A stretch of 64,000 nt of DNA from contig OX424561.1 in the NCBI GenBank assembly GCA_949152475.1, positions 3,968,001 through 4,032,000 on the forward strand. Reading direction: 5' to 3'. Each line of letters starts with the position of its first letter. Within the stretch, counting starts at the first letter, position 1. The notes beneath the pieces were generated by a model. The model was given only the letters and a program-made list of their open reading frames with translations, was not told the origin of the DNA and searched no databases. The translations under genes and the position numbers were made by a program. Source of the DNA: Terebella lapidaria (Eukaryota > Annelida > Polychaeta > Terebellida > Terebellidae). Of the stretch, positions 24,871 to 37,144 are shown piece after piece.

Positions 24871-25014
24871 GGAGTCTTAAGCTCCAACAGTTCTTCTCCT
24901 GAAAGTCAACCTGAAAAGGAGCTTCCCGGAGACAACCAGAAGTGGAGCCTCCCAAAGTGAAACCAAAGAGGAGCCTTAAGAGGAACATTCCACTCCCGAG
25001 GTCAACACCAAAGG

Positions 25015-26520
25015 ATGGCCCGAACCAAAACTACTGCCCAGAAGAAGAAGTACCAGTGCGAGAAGTGTCAACTCGATTTTCATTCTACACATGCTTTGCT
25101 GAGATACGTGACAGAACAACACACAGCCCATGTCAATGTCTACTCCTGTGCCCAGTGTGATCACTCGAGCTGAAGAAAGCTGGACGTAAAGAAGCACATG
25201 AAAACTAAGCATGACCTGGTGGATATCAGCCCCCGGCCGCAGCGAATCAACTGGAGTGAATTCGACAAGCAAGCTGGAAAGAAGCACACACCGAAGAAAA
25301 GCCGTGAACCACGAGAGATCCGGAAGCAACCCCCGTCCGATACCGAGGCAGATTCAGCCGCCTTGGTAGCTTCCCGGACTAGACACCAAACCGGACAGCG
25401 GGCTGCCTTTCGTCTCCATGCCGATCTAGCCTTGTCAGAAACCAGCGACGAAGATGACAATGATGACATGATCACCGTTTCTGAGGGAGATGACGATATG
25501 CCTGAGAATCATAAGCCCGGTTCTACCAGAGACGACAAGAAGGGGGAAGACCACCTCTCCAACATTGAAAAGAATCCGAAGAAGAAGACAACCTGGAGTC
25601 ATTCGGCTTCACCCGAAAAGCAGCCGAAAAGCGAGGAGGGAGCCCGAAGTCGAAATCCTCTCGCTACCGGAGTCCATCTCCTAGACGTGGCCGAAGAGCG
25701 GACAGTCGAGGAAGGAGCCCCCGATGGTCCTCGTCCCAGCGAAGCCTGTCCCCACACCGAAGCCGAAGAACGGACAGCCGAGGGAGGAGTCCCAGAAGAT
25801 CTTCACGTCATGTCCGAATGTCCGAACACGTCATGTTCCCCAAGGTCAGAGGACAGCCACGGCCGATCCAGAGCTGGAGATCGTCATCATTCCCGAAGCC
25901 TAGAAAGAGACTCCAAAATATCTTCCCCAGAGATATCGAGAGCGGGAGAGTCCTCATCCAGCACCAAGCAAAGTGTTCCGGCCAAAACTACAGATGCCGG
26001 AGCCCCTTCAACTTCCACTGTGGTCGTGACTACTTCTTCGGAGCCTGCCGCTGCCGCCCTTGTCAATCTACTGTCGGACTTAAGAAGACTCTTGACCGAA
26101 CCAACCGCCAGAACCAAACTAGCCAGCCTAAAGGAGCCTCCCGCTCACGAGGAGTGGCCCAGTCCAAGAGTTCTACAATGCCTCAGGTGACTGGAGCGTT
26201 GCCAGCTTCCCGAACCTCTACTGTCATCCAGCCGGCACCAGTAACCCGAAGCAGCAGTTCGAAGAGTCAGGAGTTACAGAGCACCGAAGCCCAACGCAGC
26301 TGAAGACGCATCTTGTAGGCGCAGGCAGCCATCATCCCAGATTACAGTGTCCCGGCAGAGGCCCATCGACGCCAGTCTCCAGCGATCACCCGAGCGGGAG
26401 CGCGGGCAGCAACCCGAACAACTATTGCCGCCTCCGGAGGCCAGCATCTTCTTCCGGCCGACGCCCCCGACAGAATTCCTTTGCATTCCGGCTGTCATCC
26501 TATCTGTGTCGACCTTGGAG
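25015..26520 (+). pseudogene. Accessory ORF2 of gypsy relic A (two C2H2 fingers, RS-rich)
   Basis: From ATG 25015 the reading has two fingers, C-x2-C-x12-H-x4-H (YQCEKCQLDFHSTHALLRYV, then EQH with Tyr-Val in place of the first His position) and YSCAQCDHSS continuing KKHMKTKH. An in-frame TGA at 25171-25173 breaks the second finger. It stands where the complete element has Arg, so a CGA-to-TGA decay is likely. The same frame continues open to 26190 with an acidic Ser/Asp stretch. A Ser/Arg-rich segment (RSPSPRRGRRADSRGRSP) is read in another frame at about 25660-25830, so frameshifts have accumulated. The order fingers - acidic - RS-rich is the same as in the complete copy. Confidence 0.75.
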
Positions 26521-27043
26521 GAGGCTTCACCACTGGAATCTGTGCTGAATGAATGCAAAACATGGCATGCGGAGGGGGACATTATGACGAATCAGGGCAC
26601 ATACAGACCTCACGGAGATTTCACCAAACATATATCAGCACATAATCATTATGCAACCATCATTTCTCCGTGTCCAAAATACATATATCATAATAGATAC
26701 CGTTTTTGACTCACTGACATCTTAGTTAGATATAAAGGTAATATGATTAATAATAGTAATGATTAAAAATATGTACATATAATTATTATACATGTATATG
26801 AATATGTTATGACACAAGAGAGTCCATAGACGTTCATTTTTCATCATCAGTAGATATCAGTCCTGTTATTTCATTTTCGTTATCTAAAGTGTGCAGGCTT
26901 GCGGCGCTTCCTGGCAGAACGTCTTAGAGGCGGATCGGTCTGGTCTGTCTCACTGCTAGGCAGATCTCTGCAAAGAGAAGGGCTAGAGGGGGATTGGTGT
27001 CGTGGAGAGAGCTGCGTGGCATGGCCATACGTAGTCACTGTCT

Positions 27044-28264
27044 TTAGCGCAGGTGTGCTTCCACTCTGTTCCTCTGGGGTGATGCGGACCGGGGGATGTT
27101 CCGTGAGGCATGAGGCGTCACTCTTGTAGCAGGGGCTGATGACTCATCAGTAGATGAACTTGTATGTTCCAATATATTTTCAACTACGACAGTCCATGGA
27201 TGATACAAGTTCTGAACTTGCTCCACGGGATCGTCCTCACTGGTTGTTTCCGGTACGGTGCTGGGACGATTAGTGTTGAGATCTGGATACAAAGGAGGTA
27301 ACTGTGCATCTCCTTCGTACAGCTTGAGAACGTCCATGTGCACTATTTGAGTCTGTTGCAGATTGGATTCTTTTGCAATGCGTTAGTCTACGTTGGTGAC
27401 ATTTTTCAGTATTCGCCACGGTCCTGTCCATGGGCAGGTGAATTTGTTTGTTTGCGCTGTGGCAGGTAGTAATACCTCACTAAGTCACCAGAATGGAACT
27501 GTGGTCTCGTTTTGGTATGAGCATCGTAGCCATCTTTTGTCGAACGGCTGCCTTTTCCAAATGATCCTTGTCGAAATTGTGAACTGATCGGATTGTCTGT
27601 TGTAAGTACTCCACGTACTCTGGTCCACAGGGAGGCAGAGGTTCTGGGCTACTTGTCAGAAACATCAAGTCGAGGGGAGATTACACTCACATCCGTAGAT
27701 CATGAGATGCGGTATGCATCCAGTCAATGAGTGTACATATGTCCGATAGGCCATGAGGACAAATGGAAGGTGAACATCCCAATCGTTTCCTAGGTCACAG
27801 ATGAAAGCGCTTAGCATATTCAAGAGAGTCCAGTTAAACCCTTCCACATGTCCATCGCTATGGAGTCGTACTGATATTTATATCGCCTAGAAGTCTGGAA
27901 CAGAGCCAGCTCCTTGATCGCTATGAACCACCTTCGGTACCCCATGGTACACGATCCAGCAATTCACTAGCACATCAGCGACAGTCTTGGCGGTGTGGCC
28001 TCTAAGCGGATAGGAGTCTGTGTATTTCGAAAAGTAATAGGAGACGACTAGGATGTATCGGTGTCCTCTACTCATCACCTCGTGCATATCGAGAATGTCC
28101 ATTGTGTTACGATCAAATGGAGTTCCCCTCGGCAGCCGTGTGAGCGGTACACGTCTGGGTGTGGGTTTTCCTTTTCGTGTCATACATTGCGAGCATCGTG
28201 TGCACCAACACACGACATCCAGGGCCAAACTGGGCCAATAGTATCGCCGTTTCACACGTTCCAC
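27044..28264 (-). pseudogene. Integrase region of relic B
   Basis: The piece at 28264-27887 begins with RRYYWPSLALDVVCWCTRC, the end of the HHCC zinc module, then MDILDMHEV and HSDQGAG, the region holding the first two catalytic Asp residues. The piece at 27847-27665 has FNWTLLNML and WDVHLPFVLMAYRTYVHSLT, the end of the core. The last piece, 27343-27044, carries HMDVLKLYEGD, the GPY/chromodomain-side end. The three pieces are in different frames. Confidence 0.75.
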
Positions 28265-28480
28265 TGTGCGCTGTATTCCGAGATGTCCTACGATTCGTAA
28301 GTTGTGGAGCTGATGTAGACTTTTCCGACGCTTGAGTCAGCGGTCTGAGCAGCTACAATGGCTTGTATCATGTAGTCGGATAACCAACGTTGCCCCTCCA
28401 GAGCAACATCCGTTTGGCAGATTCAAGCTGATTGTCGTGGTGACAACATTTTTCTTGAGACCGGAAGTTTGACAGTCTCG

Positions 28481-28714
28481 TCAGCCTAGAAACTGGTTTT
28501 TGACTGGTGTCATGACGATTTGTAGTCGGCGAACTGGTAACTCTCCCGAACTGGTTTCTGACTCGGTAGTGGGTAATTGTAATCGTCCTGGACAGTCCTG
28601 ATTTTTGCAACTATGGCATCTGGACAAACCATCCGCATTGCCGTGTTGTTTTCCGGCTCTGTGCTCTATGCGGAAATCGTATTGTTGAAGTTTGGCTAGC
28701 CACCTAGCGAGCAT
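28481..28714 (-). pseudogene. RNase H end of relic B
   Basis: ARWLAKLQQYDFRIEHRAG followed by KQHGNADGLSR is the invariant end of gypsy RNase H domains. It continues out of frame into a Cys/His connection segment. Confidence 0.8.
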
Positions 28715-28798
28715 CCCATCTGCATCACTGCAGTTTTTGAGCCATCGAAGCGAACTAGGATCGGTGCGGATGAGAAAGTGTCTACCTCATAGGTAGTG

Positions 28799-29326
28799 TC
28801 AATAGTGTTGAACCATTTCGACCACGGCCAACAGTTCACGATATGTCGTACAATAGTTCTTTTGTGTTCTGGATAAAGTTTCAGGGCACCTCCGATAGCA
28901 AATACGCTTATATACTGTTGCGCTTGGGGAACTCGCCACTGGTGTTGCTTGATCGGAAGTATCTGTGTCGATGCGGTGTTGAATCACGTCAGTGCCTTCA
29001 AGTTGTCCATCAGAAGCCATGAATGTGTCCCGATATTGATAGATCAGGGCACCTCCGATAGCAAATCCGCTTATATACTGTTGCGCTTGGGGAACTCGCC
29101 GCTGGCATTGCTTGATCGGGGCGGAAGTACCTGTGTCGATGCAGTGTTGAATCACGTCAGTGCCTTCAAGTTGTCCATCAGAAGCCATGAATGTGTCCTG
29201 ATACTGATAGATCAAGTTAGCACACTGTCTGTGTTGATCGGGAGACAGTCCGGCGCGATCTACCATCTCCTGTAGATGGGGCAGGAGATCGGTATAACGA
29301 TCTGTCGTACTGGTCGAAAAAGTCAA
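28799..29326 (-). pseudogene. RT start fused to RNase H in relic B (RT core deleted)
   Basis: The frame starts with the segment before RT (TDVIQHCIDTGTSAPIKQ, RVPQAQQY). The fingers and palm with YxDD are absent. It jumps to LSRTQKNYCTTYRELLAVV, the start of RNase H. In between, the RT-start segment is present twice owing to a tandem duplication. Confidence 0.8.
28883..29216. repeat. 163-bp tandem duplication inside relic B pol
   Basis: Sequence starting AGGGCACCTCCGATAGCAAA at 28883 repeats at 29046 with few changes. The duplicated part is the RT N-terminal coding segment. Confidence 0.9.
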
Positions 29327-30352
29327 TTTCTTCTCTGGGACGGGGTTCAGCTCCTACTATACTTTCCACTGGACTCGCTATTGCGATTGGTTCAGAACGA
29401 GTCAGTGTAGTGGCACATTTGCCTGGATTAACCACAGTCACTTTGATACACCTCCTATCCAAGGACATAAGTGTACAACCCATGACCAGGTCAGTCTGCT
29501 CCGGAAACGTTGTGATGGGTTGCACAATTTGAGGGTGTTGATGTACCCGAATCTTAGAAGTGGGAACCAATTCGATAACAACCTCACTACGAGCAGGGAC
29601 TGTCAAAGCACGGCGAACGGCTAAGCGTACCGTATTTGCCTTGAGTTCTTTCTGTGCAAACAATACTTCCTTGTTTATCACGATGGTCCCTTCCTCGAAA
29701 TTCATGACATCATTAACTTGACGAAAGAAGTTCATTCCCAGAATCATTTCGTCATGAATCTGGACTACACAAAACGTAAGTGTCATGAGTTTCATACCGA
29801 TTTTTACGGTAAGTTCTATTACTCCATTGAGTAATGCACGTGACACAGCAGATCACATCGCAGGAGAGAGATCTCGGCTCCAGTGTCCAGGATAGCTTTG
29901 CTGGAATACCCTCCATACTGTACTGGCAGTCTCCAACACTCCACTGTTGGTTGAAAAGCGTCTATCACTATCGGTTCACGGGCATACCTTTCGAGCGGGT
30001 CTGGCGATGACAGCATAATCGTTGGTGACGTGGATCGGTCCGGTCCACTGGGGTAGACGAACAGTCCTCCGTCGTCTGAAATCCACTCAGCCTCCGTTTC
30101 CCTGAAGAGTTCTTCTTTCGTAGAGGCAACCCCCCCCCCCCCCCCCCTCCTGTCGCCTTGGCTCACGGGGTGGAAATTGAGATGGAGGCAATACCGGTTG
30201 TGGTACTGACACCCCTTTTTAGAGCGATGGTGTACTAGGCGAAACTGGCAATTCGGTGTGACTTGGTTCTGAATCGGAGTTGAAGCAGTGACCGGAGGTG
30301 GCCCTGAAACAGGCGTTTGCAATTGCGTCACCGGAGGTGGGTAGCTGGGCAT
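29217..30352 (-). pseudogene. Protease region of relic B
   Basis: AILDTGAEISLLRCDLL at about 29900 is the aspartic protease active site (DTGA). Downstream LGMNFFRQVNDVMNF is the conserved ILG(M)DF-type motif. The two frames, 30352-29819 and 29846-29217, overlap with a frameshift. A poly-C tract at about 30131-30148 interrupts the upstream part. Confidence 0.8.
30131..30148. repeat. Poly-C run in relic B
   Basis: Homopolymer C tract within the gag-protease region (reads as G on the coding strand). Confidence 0.7.
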
Positions 30353-30993
30353 GTATATGACGATGGATTTGGCGCAGGTATGGTCGAGGCAACACCCCTT
30401 CGTGGAGCTGCCACGATCAGGGCAACACCCCTTCGTTTCTTGGAAGACGCGTGGTCCGCAGTATCTCCCACATTTAGTTTGACGTCGACAGTGTCGGTGT
30501 CGGTGTTGGATTGTTCAACGGTGGCGATTTGTCAGTTCGGTTCTGACCTATCTTGATCTGTCCTTCAATCAGAATTACCAAACGGTGGGTTCAACTGGAA
30601 AGGCTTCATATCGTTCTTTATAAGAATGTCTCTCAACCGAAAACACTTTACCCACCGATGTCCGTGCCGTTTGCAGGAAAAACAGTTCATTGTAGCGCGC
30701 GGTGGGGGAGGTTAGTCACCACGAGGAGCAGCAGCCGCTCGTAGTACCGAGAAGAGTACTTCTTCGGAATAGTGTCCTTCGTCGTCACTGATAACACTTT
30801 GGAAGGCCTGAGCCACACATTCACGTGAACTTTTCGGAATGTCCAGCTCACTACAACCTTGGAGTCCAGTAGGGTCATAATATGCAGTGAATTAATCAGC
30901 GGTCGGAATGAATGAAGTGCTAGCTTCATTCACAGCGTAAGCACGGTCTTCCGACATTTCACTCACTCCGACATATTCCACAGTGTCGAGCCG

Positions 30994-32669
30994 TCATTTC
31001 GTTCGTGATTTGTCTCTCTGAGTATGGGCATGACGATTCTCGGCTTTTAGCACTGCCGTGAGTGCATCACTGTACGACTCGTAAGTCATTGCACACACCC
31101 TGTCGGCGATATGGTCGGGCTGACCGTCCACAAACTTGGATATGATTGTCGCCTCTCGTGACTCAGGAGTCACATCCATGAGAATCTGTTCGGCCAGAGC
31201 TCGCAGTCACTCTAGAAACTGTTCAGCATCCTCCTTCCGATCTCGGCAAATGAACGGGAAATCATCTCATTTCGATTGTCGTCATGGCACTGGCTCCCAA
31301 CTTTCCAGAAATTCATCATGGAAGGTTTCCCAAGACGTTCCAATGGGAATGTCTAGCTCCAATGCCTCGGCTCGTCCTCGTCCTCTTGAGATTGGTATAA
31401 CGATCTGCGTTGGAGCGCTCGCCGGCACGGTCGGGTGTCGAGGCAGCATAGACGAACTAGAAGACACTACCTGTGAAGCTCCCGGATAGGGAACCGTTCC
31501 CACGGAGGGAGCGACCTGTGCTGAGATCGGTACACCGATGTGGCATGGCGCGTGTTGCATCGGACCCGCTGGGGCATCACACACGCTAGCATATGGCATC
31601 GGGTATCCCATCGGTGCCATTGGGCCGATCGGTACTCTGGTATCGGGCGCAGCATAGCGATTCGGCATCGTCGTGTAGGTAGATACTCCGATGTCTGTCA
31701 TACCATAAGTTGGCGGTGCGGTTGTAGCGACGGGAACCTGTGGTGCCATGGGCTCTGCGGTTCCGTTGATCATGACCAGTGCGGATGCATATGCCTGGCA
31801 GTCCGTAATGACTGAGGGTGCTCTCCGTTGAGGAGCGGAAACTGTCGACGCTCGGGCATTGGCGTATTCCAGTAGCGACAGCGGCTTCAGGGCAGCGAGG
31901 GGTTGCTGCGTTGCGGGTGGCGCGCAGCCGTAAACCTGCGTACCGAACCTTGGATGTAATGACTGAAATGTCGTCTGGGGAACCATTTCATAATATCCGT
32001 ATTTAACTTGTGGCACTTTGTCCCTTGTACTCACAAGTGGCGACACCGAAGACCGCTCACCAACCATGTAACTTGGTCGGTAATCGTACTGTTCTAGTAT
32101 GCGTTCTGAAATCATTGCGTACTCGTAAGGTGGAACAAACACTGAGCGTCCTTCACGTACTGTAGGCTCTTGGTACACTCGTGACTGTACCGCATTCGGG
32201 TCGAATGTCGCCGTGTATGCTGGTGGTGGCATTTGGCCGAAACTGTTGGGAAGTACGAGCGGCACGCTCGTCGTTATACGGGTTGACTCCCATTGTGTCC
32301 CGGATTCTCGTTAGGAGATCTTCTGTCATGGGTCGCTTGTCGCTTTGCCTGGGTCGCTTGTAATAATGCGTCTTCGTCAAGGCTTCCTGTCGAATAGAGG
32401 GGTGATCCGCCTGGCTGTGATGTGGGTGACGCACCATGTTGCGACGCGTTATCCTGGGGCGTCCCGTACAGTCTAAACCCGGGTGGCGTACCGCACAATT
32501 GCGGGACCGTAACACTAGATGAACTTGATGACGCGTCATCTTGTCGAGCAGTTCTCACTCCGAATGTGGCTGCCAATCGCGGAAATGTCACTATTCTATC
32601 GGACGATGCGATCACAGGGAGCCCCGCTCCCGTTATCGACTGAGGTGTCGATGGCGTATGGTCGGTCAT
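30994..32669 (-). pseudogene. Gag of relic B
   Basis: The first frame, 32669-32274, is Ser/Gln-rich. A second, 32265-31282, is a 327-residue Pro/Tyr/Ala-rich frame ending in ETFHDEFLESWEPV, and a short one, 31179-30994, has VCAMTYESYSDALTAVLKAE, which resembles the gypsy gag helical region. Frames change twice, so the gene is broken. The long proline-rich N-terminal part is unusual for gag but I see no other family in it. Confidence 0.6.
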
Positions 32670-33004
32670 TCAAGTCAATGCTTACACAAAGCCGAGACTG
32701 ATTCGATCCTGGCCAACGGCGCCGATGTGATGTATTTTTGTGTCGGGAAAAATACAAACCCTTGTATCGTAACGTCTAGATTGTTGCACAAACCGACTCG
32801 TAGCGCTGAGTTTTCAATACTGTTTATGATCCACAAACGGTGAAATTCTGATGGGTCACAGTCACTCGTCCAGACACACACAAATCGATCTTTACAATAT
32901 TTGGCCTGATGGTTAACCAACAAACATGGCGGTAATTTCAGCCATCTTGTCAACTCGGCAACCTTTTTGCAAACTCATAAACTATCTATCCCATGAGCAG
33001 AAAG

Positions 33005-33013
33005 GGGGGGGGG
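33005..33013. repeat. Poly-G run
   Basis: Short G homopolymer in the flank of relic B. Confidence 0.5.
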
Positions 33014-33234
33014 GAATTCCTAGGTGTCACGTGGTGCGAATGATAACTTGTGATTGGCTGCAGGGTCTGAAGAGTAGGTCGTTGCTATGTCAATGGTGGC
33101 ACGCTTGCATGCAAATATATACTGTGGGCAGATAGTGTTGCAATGTTGTATAAGTCTGTGATGTGTCAGCGTGTGTATGTTTACGTGAGTTCGAGTTGAG
33201 TTAGGTTTCGGGGATTGAAACCTGAATAAATATA

Positions 33235-33360
33235 CTACAACCGAGACGGCCTGCAGCTGGAGCACCGGAGTCTCCCGAAGTGCCATTGCAGCCGAAGTTC
33301 AGAGACAACCGAGACGGCCTGCAGTCTGAGCACCGGAGTCTCCCGAAGTGCCCATGTAGC
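33235..33360. repeat. Two-copy tandem repeat, about 65 bp
   Basis: CCGAGACGGCCTGCAG and GAGCACCGGAGTCTCCCGAA occur twice, at about 33240 and 33308. The style (CCGGAG-rich) matches gypsy leader or LTR sequence, so it may be the remnant of the 5' end of relic B. Confidence 0.7.
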
Positions 33361-33559
33361 CGAATTCCCGGAGCTACCCCGAGAAACAGCAACAGACACT
33401 CAACGACCATCTCTATAACACTCAGTTGACCCGAAAAAAACTGTAGAAGGAAAAATCGACTTCACAGTATTCTTTAGTTCTAGTTGAGGTGTTGTGTGTG
33501 TTGTTTTATTGTATTTATTGTTTGTAAATTGAAATGTACATGCGTATGAATAAATTATA

Positions 33560-34470
33560 TATATTAGAGACTGGGAATCAATAGTGGATACATAGGAAAT
33601 GATATATGCTGAATATTGTCATGACCTTGAATTTCACATTTGATTTCGTTTTCAAGGCGACAGCTCAAAATGACTAATATTTCGCTTATTAGCGACTTTA
33701 CAACTTGGGAATCAATTGTGCACAAATATAAATTGATATAGACCGACTATTCTGATGACCATGAATTCGACCTTTGATCTTATTCTCAAGGTCAGAGCAC
33801 AAAATGACTAAAATCTTGCGTATTATTGACTTGAGATTAAATTGTGGACGTATAGGAAATGCCGGATAATTTTGATGACCTTGATTTTGACATTGACCTA
33901 ATTTTCGTGGTCACAAGACGAAATTGGTAATATGTTGCTTGTCATTGACTTTACAGCTTATTGATCAATTGTACACATATAGGAAATGATATATGCTGAA
34001 TACTCTCATGACCTTGAACTTGACCTTTGATTCTACTTTCAAGGGCAGAGCACAAAATGGCTAATATATTGCTTATTATCGACTTTACAGCTTAGGAATC
34101 AATTGTGAACATACAAGAAATTGTGTATGTCTGTTATTGTCAAGATCTTGATATTGACTTATAATCTCATTTCCAAGGTCACCTGACTATACGGCAAATC
34201 GTTTATGACCGACTTTACAACTTGACAATCAATTGTGCACATACAGGAAATGATTATGCCAAATATTCAATTTGACTTTTGACTTCATTTTCAAGGTCAC
34301 AGAAAAAATGGTAATATCTTTCTCATTATTGAATGTACAGCTTAGCATTCAATCGTGGACATATAAGAAGTGATAAATGCGTAATATTTCTGTGACCGTG
34401 AATTTGACCAGTGACCTCATTTTCACGGTTCACGGGACATAATATATAAAATATAAAATCTATATTATCG
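33560..34470. repeat. DR1-motif satellite, second array
   Basis: Six to seven degenerate copies of the same 115-120 bp unit found in intron 12 (GACCTTGAATTTGACC, ATTTTCAAGGTCA, CAATTGTGGACATATAGGAA). It ends with a segment, CCTAGCCCTTGGACTAATTTTTT, that also follows the right TIR of the intron-12 element. These are two members of one repeat family. Confidence 0.75.
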
Positions 34471-35236
34471 AATAACTTTTCCTAGCCCTTGGACTAATTT
34501 TTTTGCTCACTAATATTCTGACTCATGGCATATTTGTCATCGCCGTTGTTGCGGCGCCCCTGACTATGACTTGGAGCATGCGGCACCTGTTATGCCACAC
34601 CTGACACCGCTGCCACATGAGTTGTCACATAATGCATCCATACATTTTGCACACACCACTATGTGGAATTCAACAGGTGAGTGGCATTATCGGCTGTGCT
34701 CATGTAGTCATTCGTGGTCACAAGAATGGTTTGAATGGATTCTAAAATGCTGTGATTATTGAACCCTGTATATTTGCATGTGAATATCCTCTCTGTGTGA
34801 CAGGGTCAGTACGCTGTAAATCAAAGCGCAATCACGCTATAAATTACAGCGTTATTACGCTATAAATTCGAGCGATATAACGCTGTAATAGAGTGTAATA
34901 ATCACTGTCCGGAATCCGTTTCGGCAGAGGATATTGGGAAACGATATTTTTCGGTTGGGAAACGATATGTTCGATTGGGAAACACCTAGCTGCAAGGGGG
35001 TATGTGTTGTTTTCCTAAATAAAGTATGAAAAAATAGGTGTAATTGTTTATCAAAAGAAAGACAAACATGCGCTGATGTTGTATAAAGTCTTCAGTGTCG
35101 ACCAAACCTGCTATACTTGATGTAATATCGTTTTTTGTGACGTTAAATGCGATGAAAATCACACCGTTTTGAACAAATGAACATTGATGAATAAATATGT
35201 GTCTGATGCATACAAAAAGTAACACGAGTCAAGAGA
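34314..35236. repeat. 0.92-kb direct repeat, copy 1
   Basis: Nearly identical to 35854-36775 (offset 1540-1542 bp). It includes a DR1-satellite tail, a 63-codon frame at 34571-34762 identical in both copies, a palindromic ACGCTGTAA cluster and the TTGGGAAACGATAT motifs. The frame resembles no family known to me. Confidence 0.9.
34800..34910. repeat. Palindromic ACGCTGTAAATTACAGCGT cluster
   Basis: Runs of ACGCTGTAA, TTACAGCGTTAT and ACGCTATAAATT in alternating orientation, forming overlapping inverted repeats of about 17 bp. Also at 36340-36450 and, expanded, at 41560-41800. Confidence 0.75.
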
Positions 35237-35853
35237 AATGTGTATTACATGATCCCCACCAAAAAGAAACATTTTACATCGTCTCATTAATAAATGTTTG
35301 CTGATTTTCTGAACCATTGATGTTTCGGTGGGTAAACGATACTGTTCCGATTGGACAACAGTTCTGACATGTGTGTTTCGATTAGTAAACGATATTTTAT
35401 TGGAAATTTATGGCCCGTTAATGCTCGTTTTTGGCTATTATTCATTCATACTTATTATTTCTTCCAACAGATGGCGTCTCGTGGCTTCAACGCCAGATGT
35501 TATAAAGTTCTGTCATTCCGAGTTTGAAGACTCTAACCACATTGTGGAGCACTCATTTGACAAACACCAAGAAAAAACCTTTTCAATTACCGCTGTGGAT
35601 GAGGAAACGGGGAAAAATTAGCCCAAAGGCTAACAAATGTTACCGGAGAAATGTACAGTGTTAAGGTCTCATAGTCTGCAATGGTAATTTTTCAACAATA
35701 TCTGCACAAGGGGAAAATTGTTTTCTATAAGTTTACAATTGATTCCTGAGTTGGAAAGTCGATAATGAGCGAGATATTAGCCATTTCGTGCTCTGACCTT
35801 GAAAATAAGGTCAAAGGTCAACTTCAAGCTTATGAGAATATTCGGCATATCTC

Positions 35854-36775
35854 ATATCTTTTTCATTATTGAATGTATAGCTTAGCATTCAATCGTGGAC
35901 ATATAAGAAGTGATAAATGCGTAATATTTCTGTGACCGTGAATTTGACCAGTGACCTCATTTTCACGGTTCACGGGACATAATATATAAAATATAAAATC
36001 TATATTATCGAATAACTTTTCCTAGCCCTTGGACTATTTTTTTTGCTTACTAATATTCTGACCCATGGCATATTTGTCATCGCCGTTGTTGCGGCGCCCC
36101 TGACTATGACTTGGAGCATGCGGCACCTGTTATGCCACACCTGACACCGCTGCCACATGAGTTGTCACATAATGCATCCATACATTTTGCACACACCACT
36201 ATGTGGAATTCAACAGGTGAGTGGCATTATCGGCTGTGCTCATGTAGTCATTCGTGGTCACAAGAATGGTTTGAATGGATTCTAAAATGCTGTGATTATT
36301 GAACCCTGTATATTTGCATGTGAATATCCTCTCTGTGTGACAGGGTCAGTACGCTGTAAATCAAAGCGCAATCACGCTATAAATTACAGCGTTATTACGC
36401 TATAAATTCGAGCGATATAACGCTGTAATAGAGTGTAATAATCACTGTCCGGAATCCGTTTCGGCAGAGGATATTGGGAAACGATATTTTTCGGTTTTGG
36501 GAAACGATATGTTCGATTGGGAAACACATAGCTGCAAGGGGGTATGTGTTGTTTTCCTCAATAAAGTATGAAAAAATAGGTGTAATTGTTAATCAAAAGA
36601 AAGACAAACATGCGCTGATGTTGTATAAAGTCTTCAGTGTCGACCAAACCTGCTATACTTGATGTAATATCATTTTTTGTGACGTTAAATGCGATGAAAA
36701 TCACACCGTTTTGAACAAATGAACACTGATGAATAAATATGTGTCTGATGCATACAAAAAGTAACACGAGTTACT
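35854..36775. repeat. 0.92-kb direct repeat, copy 2
   Basis: Second copy of the repeat, same strand as copy 1, separated from it by about 620 bp that itself holds DR1-satellite units in the opposite orientation (35740-35850). The layout, two long direct repeats around a short non-coding core, would fit a small non-autonomous LTR element (TRIM/LARD type), but no TG...CA ends or primer site were identified. Confidence 0.85.
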
Positions 36776-37144
36776 AAAAGCTAAAATTTTGACCGAGGCA
36801 GTCCAAAAGGGTGTGATGACCTTGGAAGGTCATCCAATAGAAAGGGACGGTGTGTCGAGTCTTTGGAATATCTTTAAGGTTAACCTTTAAATTTGGAAAT
36901 TTGGTAAAACGACACACCGAGTGATCAAAAGTGATAGTACCTCTAAAAAGGGTTGCCAGCCGCCCCGCCGGCCGGCGCCTCAAGTCCGCAGGATGGACCT
37001 GAGACAGGGCAGAGCCACCGAGGTGACTCCGGCACGCCGCCGTGTTGCCACAGCGACGAGGCTAGAACCTAGCCTTCCTCCTCCTGCATAGACTCCTCGT
37101 CCGTGCCGCCTGTCTGTCGTCGGGGTGAACAGTAGGCGTAGTTG

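Larger units (their letters stand above)
23043..26520 (+). mobile_element. Gypsy relic A (pol end plus accessory ORFs)
   Basis: A decayed member of the same lineage as the complete element at 42440-55250. It starts inside the integrase C-terminus and keeps, in the same order and strand, the pol end, a conserved non-coding block, accessory ORF1, a TATA box and accessory ORF2. It has no visible LTRs. Divergence from the complete element is high, so this is an old or different subfamily. Confidence 0.8.
26880..32700 (-). mobile_element. Gypsy-type retrotransposon relic B
   Basis: A minus-strand relic in the order gag (right) to integrase (left). Protein pieces match gag, protease, the start of RT, RNase H end, integrase and its C-terminus. 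No LTR pair could be recognised. The right flank (32700-33430) probably holds its leader; the left end fades at about 26880. Confidence 0.75.

Noticed and set aside
24480..24988. 135-166 codon minus-strand frames
   Set aside because: Produced by the 66-67 bp minisatellite in relic A; the protein is repetitive and has no family pattern.
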